43,674 nucleotides of DNA from Bacteroidales bacterium (GCA_022777585.1 JALFFZ010000009.1:1-43674); one strand, 5' to 3'. Shown: positions 1 to 10,731, numbered from the stretch's first letter. Notes: generated by a model from the sequence alone, not told the origin. Translations and numbers: made by a program.

Positions 1-748
1 GAACCTGGTAGATGGAAGGAGCGTCTATTGACTGGATTACGTGACCGGGCTTTACATTGCAGAAAAGCGCGACCTTCCTTCTGATTTCCGGAGTCAGCTC
101 CTTCTCAGTGCGGCAGACGATGACATCAGGGTGAACACCGGCTTGCTGGAGCATCTGTACCGAATGCTGTGTAGGCTTGGTCTTGAGCTCCTTTGCAGCT
201 CTCAGATATGGCACGAGTGTCAGGTGGATACTGGCCAGATCCTCCTCCGGCATTTCCCATTGGAGCTGCCTTATGGCCTCAAGGAAAGGCTGGGACTCCA
301 TATCTCCGACGGTACCTCCGACCTCGGTGATGATGATGTCGAACTGCCCGGTCTTGCCGAGAAGCAGCATCCTTCTCTTGATTTCATCGGTAATGTGTGG
401 AATAATCTGGACCGTCTTGCCGAGATATGCGCCCTCGCGCTCCTTGGTTATGACGGTATGGTAAACCTTGCCGGTGGTGACATTGTTTGCCTTGGTCATA
501 TGAACGCCCAGGAATCTCTCGTAATGTCCAAGGTCGAGGTCTGTCTCCGCACCATCATCCGTGACGTAGCACTCGCCGTGCTCGTAGGGATTCAATGTAC
601 CCGGGTCAATGTTGATGTAGGGGTCGAATTTCTGGATGGTGACTCTTAATCCCCTGGCCTGCAGAAGCTTAGCCAATGATGCGGCAATGATTCCCTTACC
701 AAGGGAGGAGGCGACACCTCCGGTGACGAAGACATACTTTGTGTTCAT
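1..748 (-). CDS. pyrG: CTP synthase, N-terminal part (truncated by window edge)
   Basis: Reverse-strand translation [79 protein letters not shown] is the classic CTP synthase N-terminus. It is absent from the ORF track because the stop lies outside the window. Confidence 0.96.
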   Translation of the reverse strand, partial: MNTKYVFVTGGVASSLGKGIIAASLAKLLQARGLRVTIQKFDPYINIDPGTLNPYEHGECYVTDDGAETDLDLGHYERFLGVHMTKANNVTTGKVYHTVITKEREGAYLGKTVQIIPHITDEIKRRMLLLGKTGQFDIIITEVGGTVGDMESQPFLEAIRQLQWEMPEEDLASIHLTLVPYLRAAKELKTKPTQHSVQMLQQAGVHPDVIVCRTEKELTPEIRRKVALFCNVKPGHVIQSIDAPSIYQV

Positions 749-813
749 ACCTGATTTGGTTAATGTCCCGCCTGAGCGGAACTTATGTTATTTGTTAACG
801 TTTATCAGGGATG

Positions 814-821
814 CAAATTTA
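814..821 (-). promoter_or_regulatory. Putative Bacteroidetes -7 element (TAAATTTG) for pyrG
   Basis: CAAATTTA on + strand is TAnnTTTG on - strand, about 65 bp upstream of the pyrG ATG. Confidence 0.45.
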
Positions 822-860
822 GCCAAAAATTCCTTTTCCCGAAGAATTTTTCAGCATTTT

Positions 861-2408
861 TTACATCGTGCCTTCCGTGTCACCGTACTGTTCGCGCAGT
901 CTTGCAAGCTCAACTTTCAGGCTGTCAGCGAGATTCTCGTATTCCGCCTGGCCATATAGATTGTGAAGCTCGGCAGGGTCATTCTCCAGGTCGTAAAACT
1001 CGTAGAATTCCCCGTCTCCGTAGAACCTGATCAGTTTATATCTCTCGGTTCTCACGCCGAAATGCCTCATTACCATATGCTCAGCCGGATATTCGTAGAA
1101 GTGGTAGAACAATGACTTCCTCCAGTTCTCCGGCTTCTCCCCTTTCAGGAGAGGCAGGAGGGACACTCCGTGCATTTCCTCCGGCACCTCAGCGCCGGCA
1201 AGTTCGAGGAAGGTTGGAGCAAAGTCAATGTTCTGCACCATCTCGGTAACAACGCCACGACGGTCAAAGCCTTCCGGAAGCTTCATTATCAACGGGGTAT
1301 GCATTGACTCCTCATACATGAAACGCTTGTCGAACCAGCCGTGCTCGCCCATGTAGAAGCCCTGGTCGGATGTATAGACGACGAGGGTGTTCCTGTCCAG
1401 TCCGGCTTCCCTGAGATAGTCCAGGACACGTCCGACATTGTCATCCAGACTCTTCAAAACTTTGGCATAGTCCCTCATATATCTCTGGAACTTGAACTTG
1501 GCGAGTTCCTCACCCTCAGGATTTTTCTCGTGGAAATCATCGGTCAGGCCTTTGTAGAATTCATCATAGACAGCCCTGTCCTCAGGATCAAGACGGCCAA
1601 GATAACTCTGGTACAGGCCGGAAAGCCTTGTCTTGTCGCCCTCCCTGAACATCTTTATGTCATAGGCGATGTCCATATCCCTGGCTATGTTCATTTCCTG
1701 CCTCTGAGCAGCAACACGACCTTCATAATCATCATTGAATGTCTCCGGAATTGGGAAAGTAACATCCTCATATTCATTAAGATACTTCAGGTCAGGTAGC
1801 CAGTTTCTATGGGTGGCCTTATGGTGTATCATAATGCAGAAAGGCTTGGACTTGTCCCTTCCGTTTTCCAGCCATTCCAGACTCTTGTCGGTGATGATAT
1901 CGGTCACATAGCCCTTCTCCACGGCCCTTGAGCCGTCCATCCTGATGAACTCCGGATTGTAGTAGTCTCCCTGGCCGGGAAGGATCTCCCAGTAGTCAAA
2001 GCCGGTCGGATTGGCCTCAAGATGAAGCTTGCCCACCATTGCAGTCTGATATCCGACATCCTGAAGAAGTTTCGGAAATGTTGTCTGGCTGAAATCGAAA
2101 ACATCGCCGGAATTGCTGTAGAAATGGTTGGCGCAGCTATGTTTTCCGGTAAGTATGCAAGCTCGGGAAGGACCGCTTAACGAATTGGCCACGAATGCAT
2201 TGGTAAACTTGAGGCCGTCCTCGGCAATCCTGTCCAGATTCGGAGTATGTACATTCCTGGTGTCATAACAACTCATCATCTGGGCTGTATGGTCATCCGT
2301 CATGATGAACACAATATTCGGCCTGGCGGCCTTATCTGAATTGCAGGAAGTAGTGGCACAGGCTGCCGATGCGGCTGCCAGTGCAAGCATTAATTCTGAA
2401 CGTTTCAT
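861..2408 (-). CDS. Sulfatase family lipoprotein (S-type arylsulfatase-like)
   Basis: RPNIVFIMTDDHTAQMMSCYD N-terminal metal site; SGPSRACILTGKHS sulfatase signature with Ser at the formylglycine position; lipoprotein-like N-terminus (ACATTSC). Confidence 0.92.
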   Translation of the reverse strand: MKRSELMLALAAASAACATTSCNSDKAARPNIVFIMTDDHTAQMMSCYDTRNVHTPNLDRIAEDGLKFTNAFVANSLSGPSRACILTGKHSCANHFYSNSGDVFDFSQTTFPKLLQDVGYQTAMVGKLHLEANPTGFDYWEILPGQGDYYNPEFIRMDGSRAVEKGYVTDIITDKSLEWLENGRDKSKPFCIMIHHKATHRNWLPDLKYLNEYEDVTFPIPETFNDDYEGRVAAQRQEMNIARDMDIAYDIKMFREGDKTRLSGLYQSYLGRLDPEDRAVYDEFYKGLTDDFHEKNPEGEELAKFKFQRYMRDYAKVLKSLDDNVGRVLDYLREAGLDRNTLVVYTSDQGFYMGEHGWFDKRFMYEESMHTPLIMKLPEGFDRRGVVTEMVQNIDFAPTFLELAGAEVPEEMHGVSLLPLLKGEKPENWRKSLFYHFYEYPAEHMVMRHFGVRTERYKLIRFYGDGEFYEFYDLENDPAELHNLYGQAEYENLADSLKVELARLREQYGDTEGTM

Positions 2409-2472
2409 CAGTATAAGCGCTAATTGTTACAGTAGGCCTGATGGCCGGGATTATGTGGTAAGCAGGCGGGAA

Positions 2473-3777
2473 CTATTCTTCCGTAACCTTCTCGATGTTG
2501 TCAGGGAGTTTCTTGACTATAATCTTGTCAATTCTGGCACCGTCCATATCAGCAACCTCAAATGAGAATCCCTGCCACTCAGTCTTTTCCCCTGATTTCG
2601 GAACATGCTGGAGATTCTCCAGAAGAAGACCTCCCACTGTGGAGAAATCGTAATCTTCCATATTCTCTCCGAGGTCGAAATGCGAAAGGAAGTCATAGAT
2701 GGAGCATTGTCCGTCCACCAGCCATCCATCGCCGTCCTTGCGCGCAATGATGTCAGGCTCCTTCATGAGCTCCTGAGGGGCCATATTGCCAACCAATGCG
2801 TCGAATATGTCCTTCAGGGATATGATACCCTCCAGCCCGCCGAACTCGTCACAGACAAGCGCCCTGTGAATCCGCTCCGACTTCATATATTCGAGCACTG
2901 TGTATATGCTCATATTCTCATGGACATAGTGTGCCTCCTTCATCATCTTCCTGAGGTCCAGATGCTTGTCCCTTCTCAGAGCTGTCACGTAATCCTTGAT
3001 GGAAAGAACGCCGACAACGTGGTCAATATCTCCGTCCACGACTGGGTACTGCTCGAAAATGGTGCCCTCTATAGTCTTGATGATCTCCTCCTCAGTCATC
3101 TCGAGGTCCAGCCATACTATGTCATCCCTCAATGTCATTATAGTGCTGACACTCAAGTCTCCCAATGTGAACACTCGTTCCACGATATCCTGCTCCACTG
3201 GAGAAACCTCACCTTCGTCCTTGCCTTCCTCTATGATTGACTTGATTTCATCCTCTGTAACCTTGGACTCCCTTTCCTTGATGCCCAGTGCCTTGGTACA
3301 CAATGCAGTGCTTTTGGCAAGCAACCACACCACAGGGGATGCGATCCAGGAGACGAATCGCATAAGTCCGGCCAGAGTCTTTGCTACCTTTTCCGGATTT
3401 GACATTGCAATGCGCTTCGGAATAAGCTCTCCGAGAAGGATGGAGAGAAACATTACAATGAATACGATTATTGCCTTTGAAAGTACTGAGGCAGTACCGG
3501 CGCCGACACCGACGTATGTCAGAAATGAAGCAAAGTCGCGGGCCAGCGTGTCCCCGGAAAAAATACCGGTCAGGATGCCCACAAGAGTCACTCCCATCTG
3601 GACCGTAGAAAGGAATTTGTCCGGATCCGATGAAATCTTTACGGCTGCCCTCGCAGCCTTGTCTCCCTTGGATGCCTCAGCATTGAGTTTGGATTTTCTG
3701 GAAGAGATCATTGCAATCTCCGCCATCGAGAAAACTCCGTTGATAAAAATGAGCAGGAGTATTATAAAAGCTTCCAT
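2473..3777 (-). CDS. Hemolysin/CNNM-type transporter with CBS pair and CorC_HlyC domain
   Basis: N-terminal CNNM transmembrane region (FINGVFSMAEIAMISSRKSKL), CBS region, C-terminal CorC_HlyC-like domain. Confidence 0.9.
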   Translation of the reverse strand: MEAFIILLLIFINGVFSMAEIAMISSRKSKLNAEASKGDKAARAAVKISSDPDKFLSTVQMGVTLVGILTGIFSGDTLARDFASFLTYVGVGAGTASVLSKAIIVFIVMFLSILLGELIPKRIAMSNPEKVAKTLAGLMRFVSWIASPVVWLLAKSTALCTKALGIKERESKVTEDEIKSIIEEGKDEGEVSPVEQDIVERVFTLGDLSVSTIMTLRDDIVWLDLEMTEEEIIKTIEGTIFEQYPVVDGDIDHVVGVLSIKDYVTALRRDKHLDLRKMMKEAHYVHENMSIYTVLEYMKSERIHRALVCDEFGGLEGIISLKDIFDALVGNMAPQELMKEPDIIARKDGDGWLVDGQCSIYDFLSHFDLGENMEDYDFSTVGGLLLENLQHVPKSGEKTEWQGFSFEVADMDGARIDKIIVKKLPDNIEKVTEE

Positions 3778-3782
3778 ATCTG

Positions 3783-4436
3783 CTATTTGAGCTCGGCGAT
3801 TACGGTTTCAGCCGCCTTGATTTCTTCTCCGAGCCTGACTTTTACTTCCGCATCCAAAGGCAGGAAAATGTCGAAGCGGGAGCCGAATTTGATGATTCCG
3901 CATTGCTTTCCCCTCTCTTCCTGCGAACCCTCTTCCGAGTAGCATACGATTCTGCGCGCAAACGTGCCGGCAATCTGCTTGAAAAAGATTTCCTCCCTGC
4001 CGGTGTCTATAGCTGTGGAAGAATGCTCGTTTTCCTCAGCAGCCTTGGGCAGGAATGCAAGCAGATATTTGCCGGGATGATACTTGTAGTAGCTGACTTT
4101 TCCGCTCACCGGCCAGAAATTGGCATGCACGTTGAAGAAGTCCATATATACAGAGACCTGGATGCACTGTCTCCTGAGATACTCCTTTTCATATACTTCC
4201 TTGATAATCACGACTCTGCCGTCAGCTCCGGAAGTGACAAGCCTCCCGCCTGCGGGAGTGTGCCGAACCGGCACCCTGTGAAACCAGAGCACGAAGAAAG
4301 CAAACAATGCCAGAATTATGGACAAGGTCAGGGAAAGCGCCTTCAGTGGAATGAAATGCAGGCTAACGAAGATAAGTAATCCGCAAACTGCCCACGCAAT
4401 TGCAATCGTCCCGTATGAATTCTTGTCTATTGTCAT
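3783..4436 (-). CDS. psd: Phosphatidylserine decarboxylase family protein
   Basis: Motifs SVYMDFFNVHANFWPVSGKV and KFGSRFDIFLP (GS autocleavage site); next to cdsA-like gene. Confidence 0.92.
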   Translation of the reverse strand: MTIDKNSYGTIAIAWAVCGLLIFVSLHFIPLKALSLTLSIILALFAFFVLWFHRVPVRHTPAGGRLVTSGADGRVVIIKEVYEKEYLRRQCIQVSVYMDFFNVHANFWPVSGKVSYYKYHPGKYLLAFLPKAAEENEHSSTAIDTGREEIFFKQIAGTFARRIVCYSEEGSQEERGKQCGIIKFGSRFDIFLPLDAEVKVRLGEEIKAAETVIAELK

Positions 4437-4467
4437 ATTGAATAAAGGCGTATCTTGTACTGAGTGG

Positions 4468-4475
4468 CAAAGATA
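4468..4475 (-). promoter_or_regulatory. Putative -7 element (TATCTTTG) upstream of psd
   Basis: CAAAGATA on + strand about 32 bp upstream of the psd start. Confidence 0.4.
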
Positions 4476-4492
4476 CGAATAAATAGCCGAAA

Positions 4493-5323
4493 CTACAATA
4501 TATTCATTACTATGAGGTAAAGCGTTCCGACAGGAATGGCGAAAATAGTGCTGTCAAAACGGTCAAGCAGGCCACCGTGTCCAGGTATTATCAGTCCTGA
4601 ATCCTTCACGTCATAGTATCTCTTCCACTGCGACTCGAAGAGGTCTCCGTAAACGCCTGCCACGTCCATTACGACGGCCAGCATTACCGTATGGTAGTAT
4701 GAAATCGCATCTATGTTGAACACAGACTTTATAATGACGGCTGTAAGTACGCTGCATATCATTCCTCCCCAGAATCCGATCCAGGTCTTCTTCGGGGAGA
4801 CCTCCGGCAGGAGTTTCTTCGGGAAATATCTGCCGAGGCCGCAGCCGAACACGAATCCTCCAATGTCCGAGCTCCAGATCAGCAGGAAGAAATACAGGAG
4901 AATGTGACCGTCAAAGCCGTGGTCGAAGAACACGATGAGATTCGACAAGGATAGCGGGACAGCTATATAGAGTATGCCCGTATAGATGTCCGAGAATTTG
5001 CCGAATTCGGTTTTGTCCTTGACATACAGCGAATTGACCATTACTATAAGGAGAGGAAGCATAGCCATTCCCACAAATTTCACCTGAAGTCCGAAAGCCT
5101 GGACAAGGAAAAGAAGCAGAAACAGCACTTCACCGGAAAGGATGGCGAGAATTCTGGAGAAACGGTATCTCGCACCCATCGTTATGGTATAGAACTCGTG
5201 CATCATAATGCCCATTATGAACATCATGAGTGCGGCGAAAAGGAATTTGTCAAGGAGCAGCCCCGCCAGCATTATGCCGACAAAAGCCACTCCGGAAATT
5301 GTCCTCTTGATGGTATTGTTCAT
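4493..5323 (-). CDS. cdsA: Phosphatidate cytidylyltransferase
   Basis: Multi-TM protein with CdsA signature region SPKKTWIGFWGG...DLFESQWKRYYDVKDSGLIIPGHGGLLDRFDS. Confidence 0.95.
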   Translation of the reverse strand: MNNTIKRTISGVAFVGIMLAGLLLDKFLFAALMMFIMGIMMHEFYTITMGARYRFSRILAILSGEVLFLLLFLVQAFGLQVKFVGMAMLPLLIVMVNSLYVKDKTEFGKFSDIYTGILYIAVPLSLSNLIVFFDHGFDGHILLYFFLLIWSSDIGGFVFGCGLGRYFPKKLLPEVSPKKTWIGFWGGMICSVLTAVIIKSVFNIDAISYYHTVMLAVVMDVAGVYGDLFESQWKRYYDVKDSGLIIPGHGGLLDRFDSTIFAIPVGTLYLIVMNIL

Positions 5324-5356
5324 TGGTTCTTGGTTTTAGGAATACACGTTCCGGTC

Positions 5357-7351
5357 CTATTTCTCCGAGGGTATTGCGCCATCGGCAGGAGTTTCAGGCT
5401 CAGATTCCTGTTTATCAAGAACTTCATCCCTTTCTTCCTCAGGCTTTACCTTCGGGCCCAGAATGGCTTCCACGTCTTCTGCGAAAATGACTTCCTTCTC
5501 CAGAAGGAGGGCTGCCATCTTCAGGAATCCTTCCTTATGATCTTCGAGAATGGCCCTGGTGCGGTCGTGAATGTTCTTCACAATCTCCTTTACCTCCTCG
5601 TCGATAATTTCTGAGGTTTTTTCGCTGTAAGGCTTGGTAAGGTCATATCCCCGTGCTCCCGTTGAGTCGTAGAAGGACAATGTGCCTACTTTTTCGCTCA
5701 TTCCATAATACTTGACCATCCCGTAGGCCATCTGTGTCAGGCGTTCGAGATCATTCTGGGCACCTGTGGAAGGCTCCCCGTTCACGATCTCCTCGGCAAC
5801 GCGGCCTCCTATCAGAGAACACATCTCGTCAATCATCTGGGCCTTTGTCCAAAGTTTTCTCTCCTCCGGCAGATACCAGGCGGCACCGAGTGCCTGTCCC
5901 CTCGGGATCAGGGTGACCTTGAAAAGAGGATTTGCATAAGGCAGAAGCCAGCTTACAGTCGCATGACCGGCCTCATGATGGGCAATGGAGCGTTTCTCGG
6001 CAGGTGTTATTATCGAAGCCTTCCTTTCCAGTCCGCCAATGATCCTGTCCACGGCGTCGAGGAAATCCTGCCTGTCAATCGCGGTCTTGTTCTTCCTTGC
6101 CGCAGTGAGAGCTGCCTCGTTGCAGACATTGGCAATGTCAGCCCCGGAGAATCCCGGGGTATGCTTGGCCATGAAATCGACGTCGAAGTCAGGCTCAAGC
6201 TTGAGACCCTTTATATGGACCTTGAAAATCTCGCATCTCTCCTTGAGTTCCGGGAGATCAACATGAATCTGCCTGTCGAACCTGCCCGCGCGAAGCAGGG
6301 CCTTGTCGAGTATGTCGGCCCTGTTGGTAGCCGCAAGGATAATTACTCCGGAATTGGTATCGAAGCCATCCATCTCCGTAAGAAGCTGATTGAGAGTATT
6401 TTCCCTCTCATCATTGGAAGAGAATCCGACGTTCTTTCCTCTCGCCCTGCCGACTGCATCTATCTCGTCGATGAAGACGATGCACGGCGCCTTCTCCTTG
6501 GCCTGGCGGAAAAGATCCCTCACCCTGGAGGCTCCCACACCCACGAACATTTCCACGAAATCGGAGCCGGAAATGCTGAAGAACGGTACATTGGCCTCGC
6601 CTGCAACAGCCTTCGCCAGCAATGTCTTGCCTGTGCCTGGAGGACCTACGAGCAGAGCGCCCTTCGGAATCTTGCCTCCGAGAGAGGTGTATTTCTTCGG
6701 ATTCTTGAGGAAATCGACGATCTCCATCACCTCTTCCTTAGCTCCGTAGAGTCCGGCCACGTCCTTGAATGTGACATTGACCATATTCTTGTCGGCAAGC
6801 TTGCCGGTGGATTTTCCCACATTGAAAATGCCTCCCTGGCCGCCAGGGCCGCCTCCCATGTTCCGGTTGAATCCCCTGAACATGAAGACCCACATCAGTA
6901 TAAGAAGGACCGGGAAAAGGAACCAGTTCAGAATCTGGCCCCACATATTGTCATTGTTCTCCAGGATCACCTTGAAATGTGAGCCTTCAGGCAATTCCGC
7001 ATTCAGTCGGCCGAATTCATTCTCAGGGTCGAACTTGGAGGAGACATAGAACCAGAAATGCGGGGAGGAATTCGGCACTTTGCCATTGAACCTTTCCGCG
7101 TATTTCTCGAGCCTGTCAGGGCGGATGCTTATCTCACCCTTGAAATCATTGCGGACGAAGACGATGTCCTTGACATCTCCGGCCCGGATCATTGTCTCGA
7201 CCTCCGCCCACTCTACCTTCTGCGGCTTTGTACCTGAATTGCTGAAGAGCAGCCAGACTATTCCGGCGATAATCAGGAGGTAAAGCCACGATATTCCGAG
7301 ATTGACAGTTACAATCTTCGGTTTGTTTTCGTTCTTGTTCTTGTTTGCCAT
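5357..7351 (-). CDS. ftsH: ATP-dependent zinc metalloprotease FtsH
   Basis: Walker [12 protein letters not shown] region, HEAGH zinc motif, N-terminal TM segments. Confidence 0.98.
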   Translation of the reverse strand: MANKNKNENKPKIVTVNLGISWLYLLIIAGIVWLLFSNSGTKPQKVEWAEVETMIRAGDVKDIVFVRNDFKGEISIRPDRLEKYAERFNGKVPNSSPHFWFYVSSKFDPENEFGRLNAELPEGSHFKVILENNDNMWGQILNWFLFPVLLILMWVFMFRGFNRNMGGGPGGQGGIFNVGKSTGKLADKNMVNVTFKDVAGLYGAKEEVMEIVDFLKNPKKYTSLGGKIPKGALLVGPPGTGKTLLAKAVAGEANVPFFSISGSDFVEMFVGVGASRVRDLFRQAKEKAPCIVFIDEIDAVGRARGKNVGFSSNDERENTLNQLLTEMDGFDTNSGVIILAATNRADILDKALLRAGRFDRQIHVDLPELKERCEIFKVHIKGLKLEPDFDVDFMAKHTPGFSGADIANVCNEAALTAARKNKTAIDRQDFLDAVDRIIGGLERKASIITPAEKRSIAHHEAGHATVSWLLPYANPLFKVTLIPRGQALGAAWYLPEERKLWTKAQMIDEMCSLIGGRVAEEIVNGEPSTGAQNDLERLTQMAYGMVKYYGMSEKVGTLSFYDSTGARGYDLTKPYSEKTSEIIDEEVKEIVKNIHDRTRAILEDHKEGFLKMAALLLEKEVIFAEDVEAILGPKVKPEEERDEVLDKQESEPETPADGAIPSEK

Positions 7352-7357
7352 CGGATA

Positions 7358-7825
7358 TTACTTTTCTGAAGCCTTTTCAGCAGCTCTCTCCTCGCGCCTG
7401 CTGATTCTTCTTGCCGATGCCCTTACCTTTGAGGAAGCCTTTGTCTTGACTCTGGAGGTCTCCTCCACCGGCTTCGGCTCATCGGTATATTCCTTGCGTG
7501 GAGAGTCGGCCCAGAGGTCCTCAAGCCTGTAGAACGCCCTGTATTCGGTAAGGAATACGTGCACAACGACGTCGCCATAGTCGAGGATAATCCAGAAATC
7601 GTTCTCAAGACCCTGCATACGGAGCACCTTCTTCCCGAGTTTCTCCTGCATCCTTCCGAGAATATTGTCGGCAATTGCGGCAACCGCTGTCGTGGAATCA
7701 GCATTGCAGACCACGAAATAATCTGAAATTGCCGTTCCGATCGGCCTGAGGTCGAGGGAGACAACGTTCTTGCCCTTCTTCTCCAGCATCGCGTCAGTTA
7801 TGACTTCAAGTATTTTATTTTCCAT
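7358..7825 (-). CDS. rsfS: Ribosome silencing factor RsfS
   Basis: MENKILEVITDAMLEKKGKNVVSLDLRPIGTAISDYFVVCNADSTTAVAAIAD; DUF143/RsfS family. The ORF track start (7885) lies upstream of the likely ATG at 7825. Confidence 0.92.
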   Translation of the reverse strand: MENKILEVITDAMLEKKGKNVVSLDLRPIGTAISDYFVVCNADSTTAVAAIADNILGRMQEKLGKKVLRMQGLENDFWIILDYGDVVVHVFLTEYRAFYRLEDLWADSPRKEYTDEPKPVEETSRVKTKASSKVRASARRISRREERAAEKASEK

Positions 7826-7852
7826 TTTGATAAGTTTTCGATAAATGATTCT

Positions 7853-7860
7853 TAAATTTG
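7853..7860 (+). promoter_or_regulatory. Putative -7 element (TAAATTTG) for birA
   Basis: TAnnTTTG match 36 bp upstream of the birA ATG. Confidence 0.5.
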
Positions 7861-7871
7861 TTATAAACGTA

Positions 7872-7879
7872 CAAATATA
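7872..7879 (-). promoter_or_regulatory. Putative -7 element (TATATTTG) for rsfS
   Basis: CAAATATA on + strand upstream of the rsfS ATG at 7825. Confidence 0.5.
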
Positions 7880-7896
7880 ACACAAAAATCAATCCA

Positions 7897-8655
7897 ATGA
7901 AAGTGGAAATACCAATATCGTGGGCAGAAGTGGTGGATTCAACCAATTCCTGGGCATTGCGGAGTATTGACAGTGTTGACAAAATGTCAGTCTATGCTGC
8001 AAAATTCCAGACAGCTGGCAGAGGACAGAGAGGAAACAAATGGCATAGCGCGACCGGTGAGAATCTGACTTTCTCCATCGGTCTCCGCTTCGGAAATGAA
8101 TTCGCAGGCCATCTCAAGGCCATTGAACAGTTTGTCATTACAGAAATCGCCGCATTGGCCGTGGCGGATTTCCTGTCAGCCAAAGGAGCCGGCGTCTGTA
8201 TCAAATGGCCAAATGACATATATGTCCGCGACAGGAAGATTTGCGGAATGCTGATTGAGAATTCACTGCGTGGGGATGAGGTGGCTACATCCATTATAGG
8301 AATCGGCATCAATCTCAGACAGCGGGACTTCCCTCCTGAACTCATTAACCCGACTTCCCTGATATTGGCAACTGGAAAGGAGATCGGTCCGGAGGCGGCA
8401 CTCGGGGATTTCCTGCCATGTTTCCTGTCCAGGATGGAAATGTCATTGACCGCGGACGGCAGGATAAAGCTCCGCAATGACTACCTTGACATTCTCTACA
8501 GAAAAGACAAGGTCTTCACTTACAGGGACAATGTTGCAGACGTGGAGTTTCAGGGCATAATAAAAGGCATTTCCGACATAGGCGAACTGCTTGTGGAAAT
8601 GCCTGATAAAAGTATCAAGTCCTTCTCCTTCAAGGAGATAGGATATATTATCTAA
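7897..8655 (+). CDS. birA: Biotin--[acetyl-CoA-carboxylase] ligase
   Basis: VDSTNSWA, FQTAGRGQRGNKWHS, IKWPNDIYVRDRKICGMLIE motifs. Confidence 0.95.
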   Translation: MKVEIPISWAEVVDSTNSWALRSIDSVDKMSVYAAKFQTAGRGQRGNKWHSATGENLTFSIGLRFGNEFAGHLKAIEQFVITEIAALAVADFLSAKGAGVCIKWPNDIYVRDRKICGMLIENSLRGDEVATSIIGIGINLRQRDFPPELINPTSLILATGKEIGPEAALGDFLPCFLSRMEMSLTADGRIKLRNDYLDILYRKDKVFTYRDNVADVEFQGIIKGISDIGELLVEMPDKSIKSFSFKEIGYII

Positions 8656-9304
8656 CCCTCATGAGACGGATTGCCTCGGCCGGGTCATGGGCCTTGAACA
8701 CTGAACTCCCGGCTACCAGGATTCCGGCTCCCGCCTCGGCGAGGGCGGCAGCGTTGGATGGCGACACTCCCCCGTCCACTTCGATTTCGCAGTCCAGACC
8801 CCTCCGGTCTATTTCAGCCTTGAGAGCCTTCACCCTTTCATAAGTCGTCTCAATGAACTTCTGCCCGCCAAAGCCTGCGAATACCGACATTATCAAAATG
8901 AAATCAGCCTTTTCAAGATAGGGAAATACGTCTTCCACATTAATATCCGGATTGATGGCCAACCCGGCCTTGACGCCCAGGGCCCTTGTCATATCCAGTA
9001 TCTCGCCCGCATCCCTGCCTGACTTCCTGGCCGCCTCAAGATGGAAACTTATCATTCCGGCTCCAACCTTGGCAAACCTTTCTATGTATTTGTAAGGCTC
9101 TACTATCATGAGGTGCACGTCCAGCGGCTTCCTGGCAAGTCTGGCTATTGCCTCCACCACAGGGAAACCATAGGAAAGATTCGGCACCAGGACACCGTCC
9201 ATTATATCGAGATGGAAGATGTCAGCGTGCTCATCCACCATTTCCACATCCTTTGCAAGATGCAGAAAATCAGCGGAAAGCATTGATGGAGCTATCTTTG
9301 TCAT
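8648..9304 (-). CDS. rpe: Ribulose-phosphate 3-epimerase
   Basis: KIAPSMLSADFLHLAKDVEMVDEHADIFHLDIMDGVLVPN and EVDGGVSPSNAAALAEAGAGILVAGSSVF. Confidence 0.97.
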   Translation of the reverse strand: MTKIAPSMLSADFLHLAKDVEMVDEHADIFHLDIMDGVLVPNLSYGFPVVEAIARLARKPLDVHLMIVEPYKYIERFAKVGAGMISFHLEAARKSGRDAGEILDMTRALGVKAGLAINPDINVEDVFPYLEKADFILIMSVFAGFGGQKFIETTYERVKALKAEIDRRGLDCEIEVDGGVSPSNAAALAEAGAGILVAGSSVFKAHDPAEAIRLMRVR

Positions 9305-10731
9305 CGGAAATTCGTTACTACGTCCACGAGGAGTTTGACAAATTTTTCATTGGACTCCAGATTCAGTTTTTCACCGGGAGCGTGAACTCCCCTGAGGGTA
9401 GGGCCGAATGAGATCATGTCGAGGTCAGGGAACTTGGTAAGGAAGAGACCGCATTCAAGACCTGCGTGAATGGCCTTCACTTCAGGCTCGACTCCGAAAA
9501 GTTTCCTGTAGGAAGCCACTGTAACATCGAGGATATGTGAGTCCATGTTCGGCGTCCAGCCCGGATAAGGGTCTGAATGCGAAACCTCGGCACCGGCAAG
9601 GAGGAAGGCCGCCTCCACCTTGTCTGCCATGAACTTCTTGGCTGAATCTGTTGAACTTCTCTGGCTGGTGGTCACCTTGATTTCTCCAGGAACGTTCATG
9701 AATACCGCAGCGAGGTTCGTGGATGTCTCCACAAGGCCTGCAATGTCCTGACTCATTGTCAGAACTCCGTGGTTTACAGCGGTCAATGCGAAAATGAAGC
9801 GCCTTGCGGTATCCTTATCGACAGCCTTGCCCGGATTATCCACCTCTGAACAATCGAATGATATGTCAGGGTCAGTCTTGTGATACTCAGCCTTCAGATC
9901 CTCAGCAAATATCCTAAAACGTGATGCAAGTGCCTTGGCCTCGGCAGGTTCAAGGGCAATCACAGCCTCAGCCTCGCGGGCGATGGCATTGCGCTTGTTG
10001 CCTCCCTTGAATGAAACGAGCCTGTAGCCGTTTGAATGCTCCCCGTAGAGGAAGCGTCCAAGAATCTGGACGGTGTTGGCCCTCTCCTTGTTGATATCGT
10101 CTCCGCTATGACCTCCGATGGCGTTGAAAATCCTGAGCCTCAATGCCGTAAATGATGCGTCAATGCTTTCTTCCGAATATTTGAACACTGCAGTTGTATC
10201 AACTCCGCCTGCGCATCCGACGAAAAGCTGTCCCTCATCCTCAGAGTCCAGGTTGATGAGGGTTTTTGCAGTGAAAAGTCCTGATTCAATGGCATTTGCA
10301 CCATCCATTCCGGTCTCCTCGGAAATGGTGAAGAGACATTCCAGCTTGCCTGTAGGTATGTCGCTGTCCAAAAGAGCAAGAGATGCGGCAATACCGATTC
10401 CGTCATCAGCTCCGAGAGTGGTATCCTTTGCAATCATCCATCCGTCCTCAATCACATACTTGATCGGATCCCTGGCGAAATCGTGGTCACAGCCTGAATT
10501 CTTCTCGCAAACCATATCCTGATGGCTCTGAAGCACGATAGCCGGCACATTCTCCTTTCCCGGTGCAGCTTCACGGGTAATAACAACATTGCCTGTCGCA
10601 TCGGTCTTGCATCCGAGACCGCGGTCAGCGGCAAACTTCTGAAGAAAAGCTGTCATCTTCTCCTCGTGACCAGATTCACGTGGAATCTCTGTGATTTTCT
10701 TGAAAATCTCGAGTACTGATTGTGACTCCAT
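9301..10731 (-). CDS. pepD: Aminoacyl-histidine dipeptidase / cytosol non-specific dipeptidase (M20)
   Basis: IVLQSHQDMVCEKN, TLGADDGIGIA, SEETGMDGA, HAGLECG motifs of PepD. Confidence 0.94.
   Translation of the reverse strand: MESQSVLEIFKKITEIPRESGHEEKMTAFLQKFAADRGLGCKTDATGNVVITREAAPGKENVPAIVLQSHQDMVCEKNSGCDHDFARDPIKYVIEDGWMIAKDTTLGADDGIGIAASLALLDSDIPTGKLECLFTISEETGMDGANAIESGLFTAKTLINLDSEDEGQLFVGCAGGVDTTAVFKYSEESIDASFTALRLRIFNAIGGHSGDDINKERANTVQILGRFLYGEHSNGYRLVSFKGGNKRNAIAREAEAVIALEPAEAKALASRFRIFAEDLKAEYHKTDPDISFDCSEVDNPGKAVDKDTARRFIFALTAVNHGVLTMSQDIAGLVETSTNLAAVFMNVPGEIKVTTSQRSSTDSAKKFMADKVEAAFLLAGAEVSHSDPYPGWTPNMDSHILDVTVASYRKLFGVEPEVKAIHAGLECGLFLTKFPDLDMISFGPTLRGVHAPGEKLNLESNEKFVKLLVDVVTNFR

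Noticed and set aside
41-649. Plus-strand ORF of 202 aa
   Set aside because: Antisense to pyrG, whose minus-strand translation is unmistakable.
5963-6982. Plus-strand 339-aa ORF
   Set aside because: Antisense to ftsH; a shadow ORF from codon bias.
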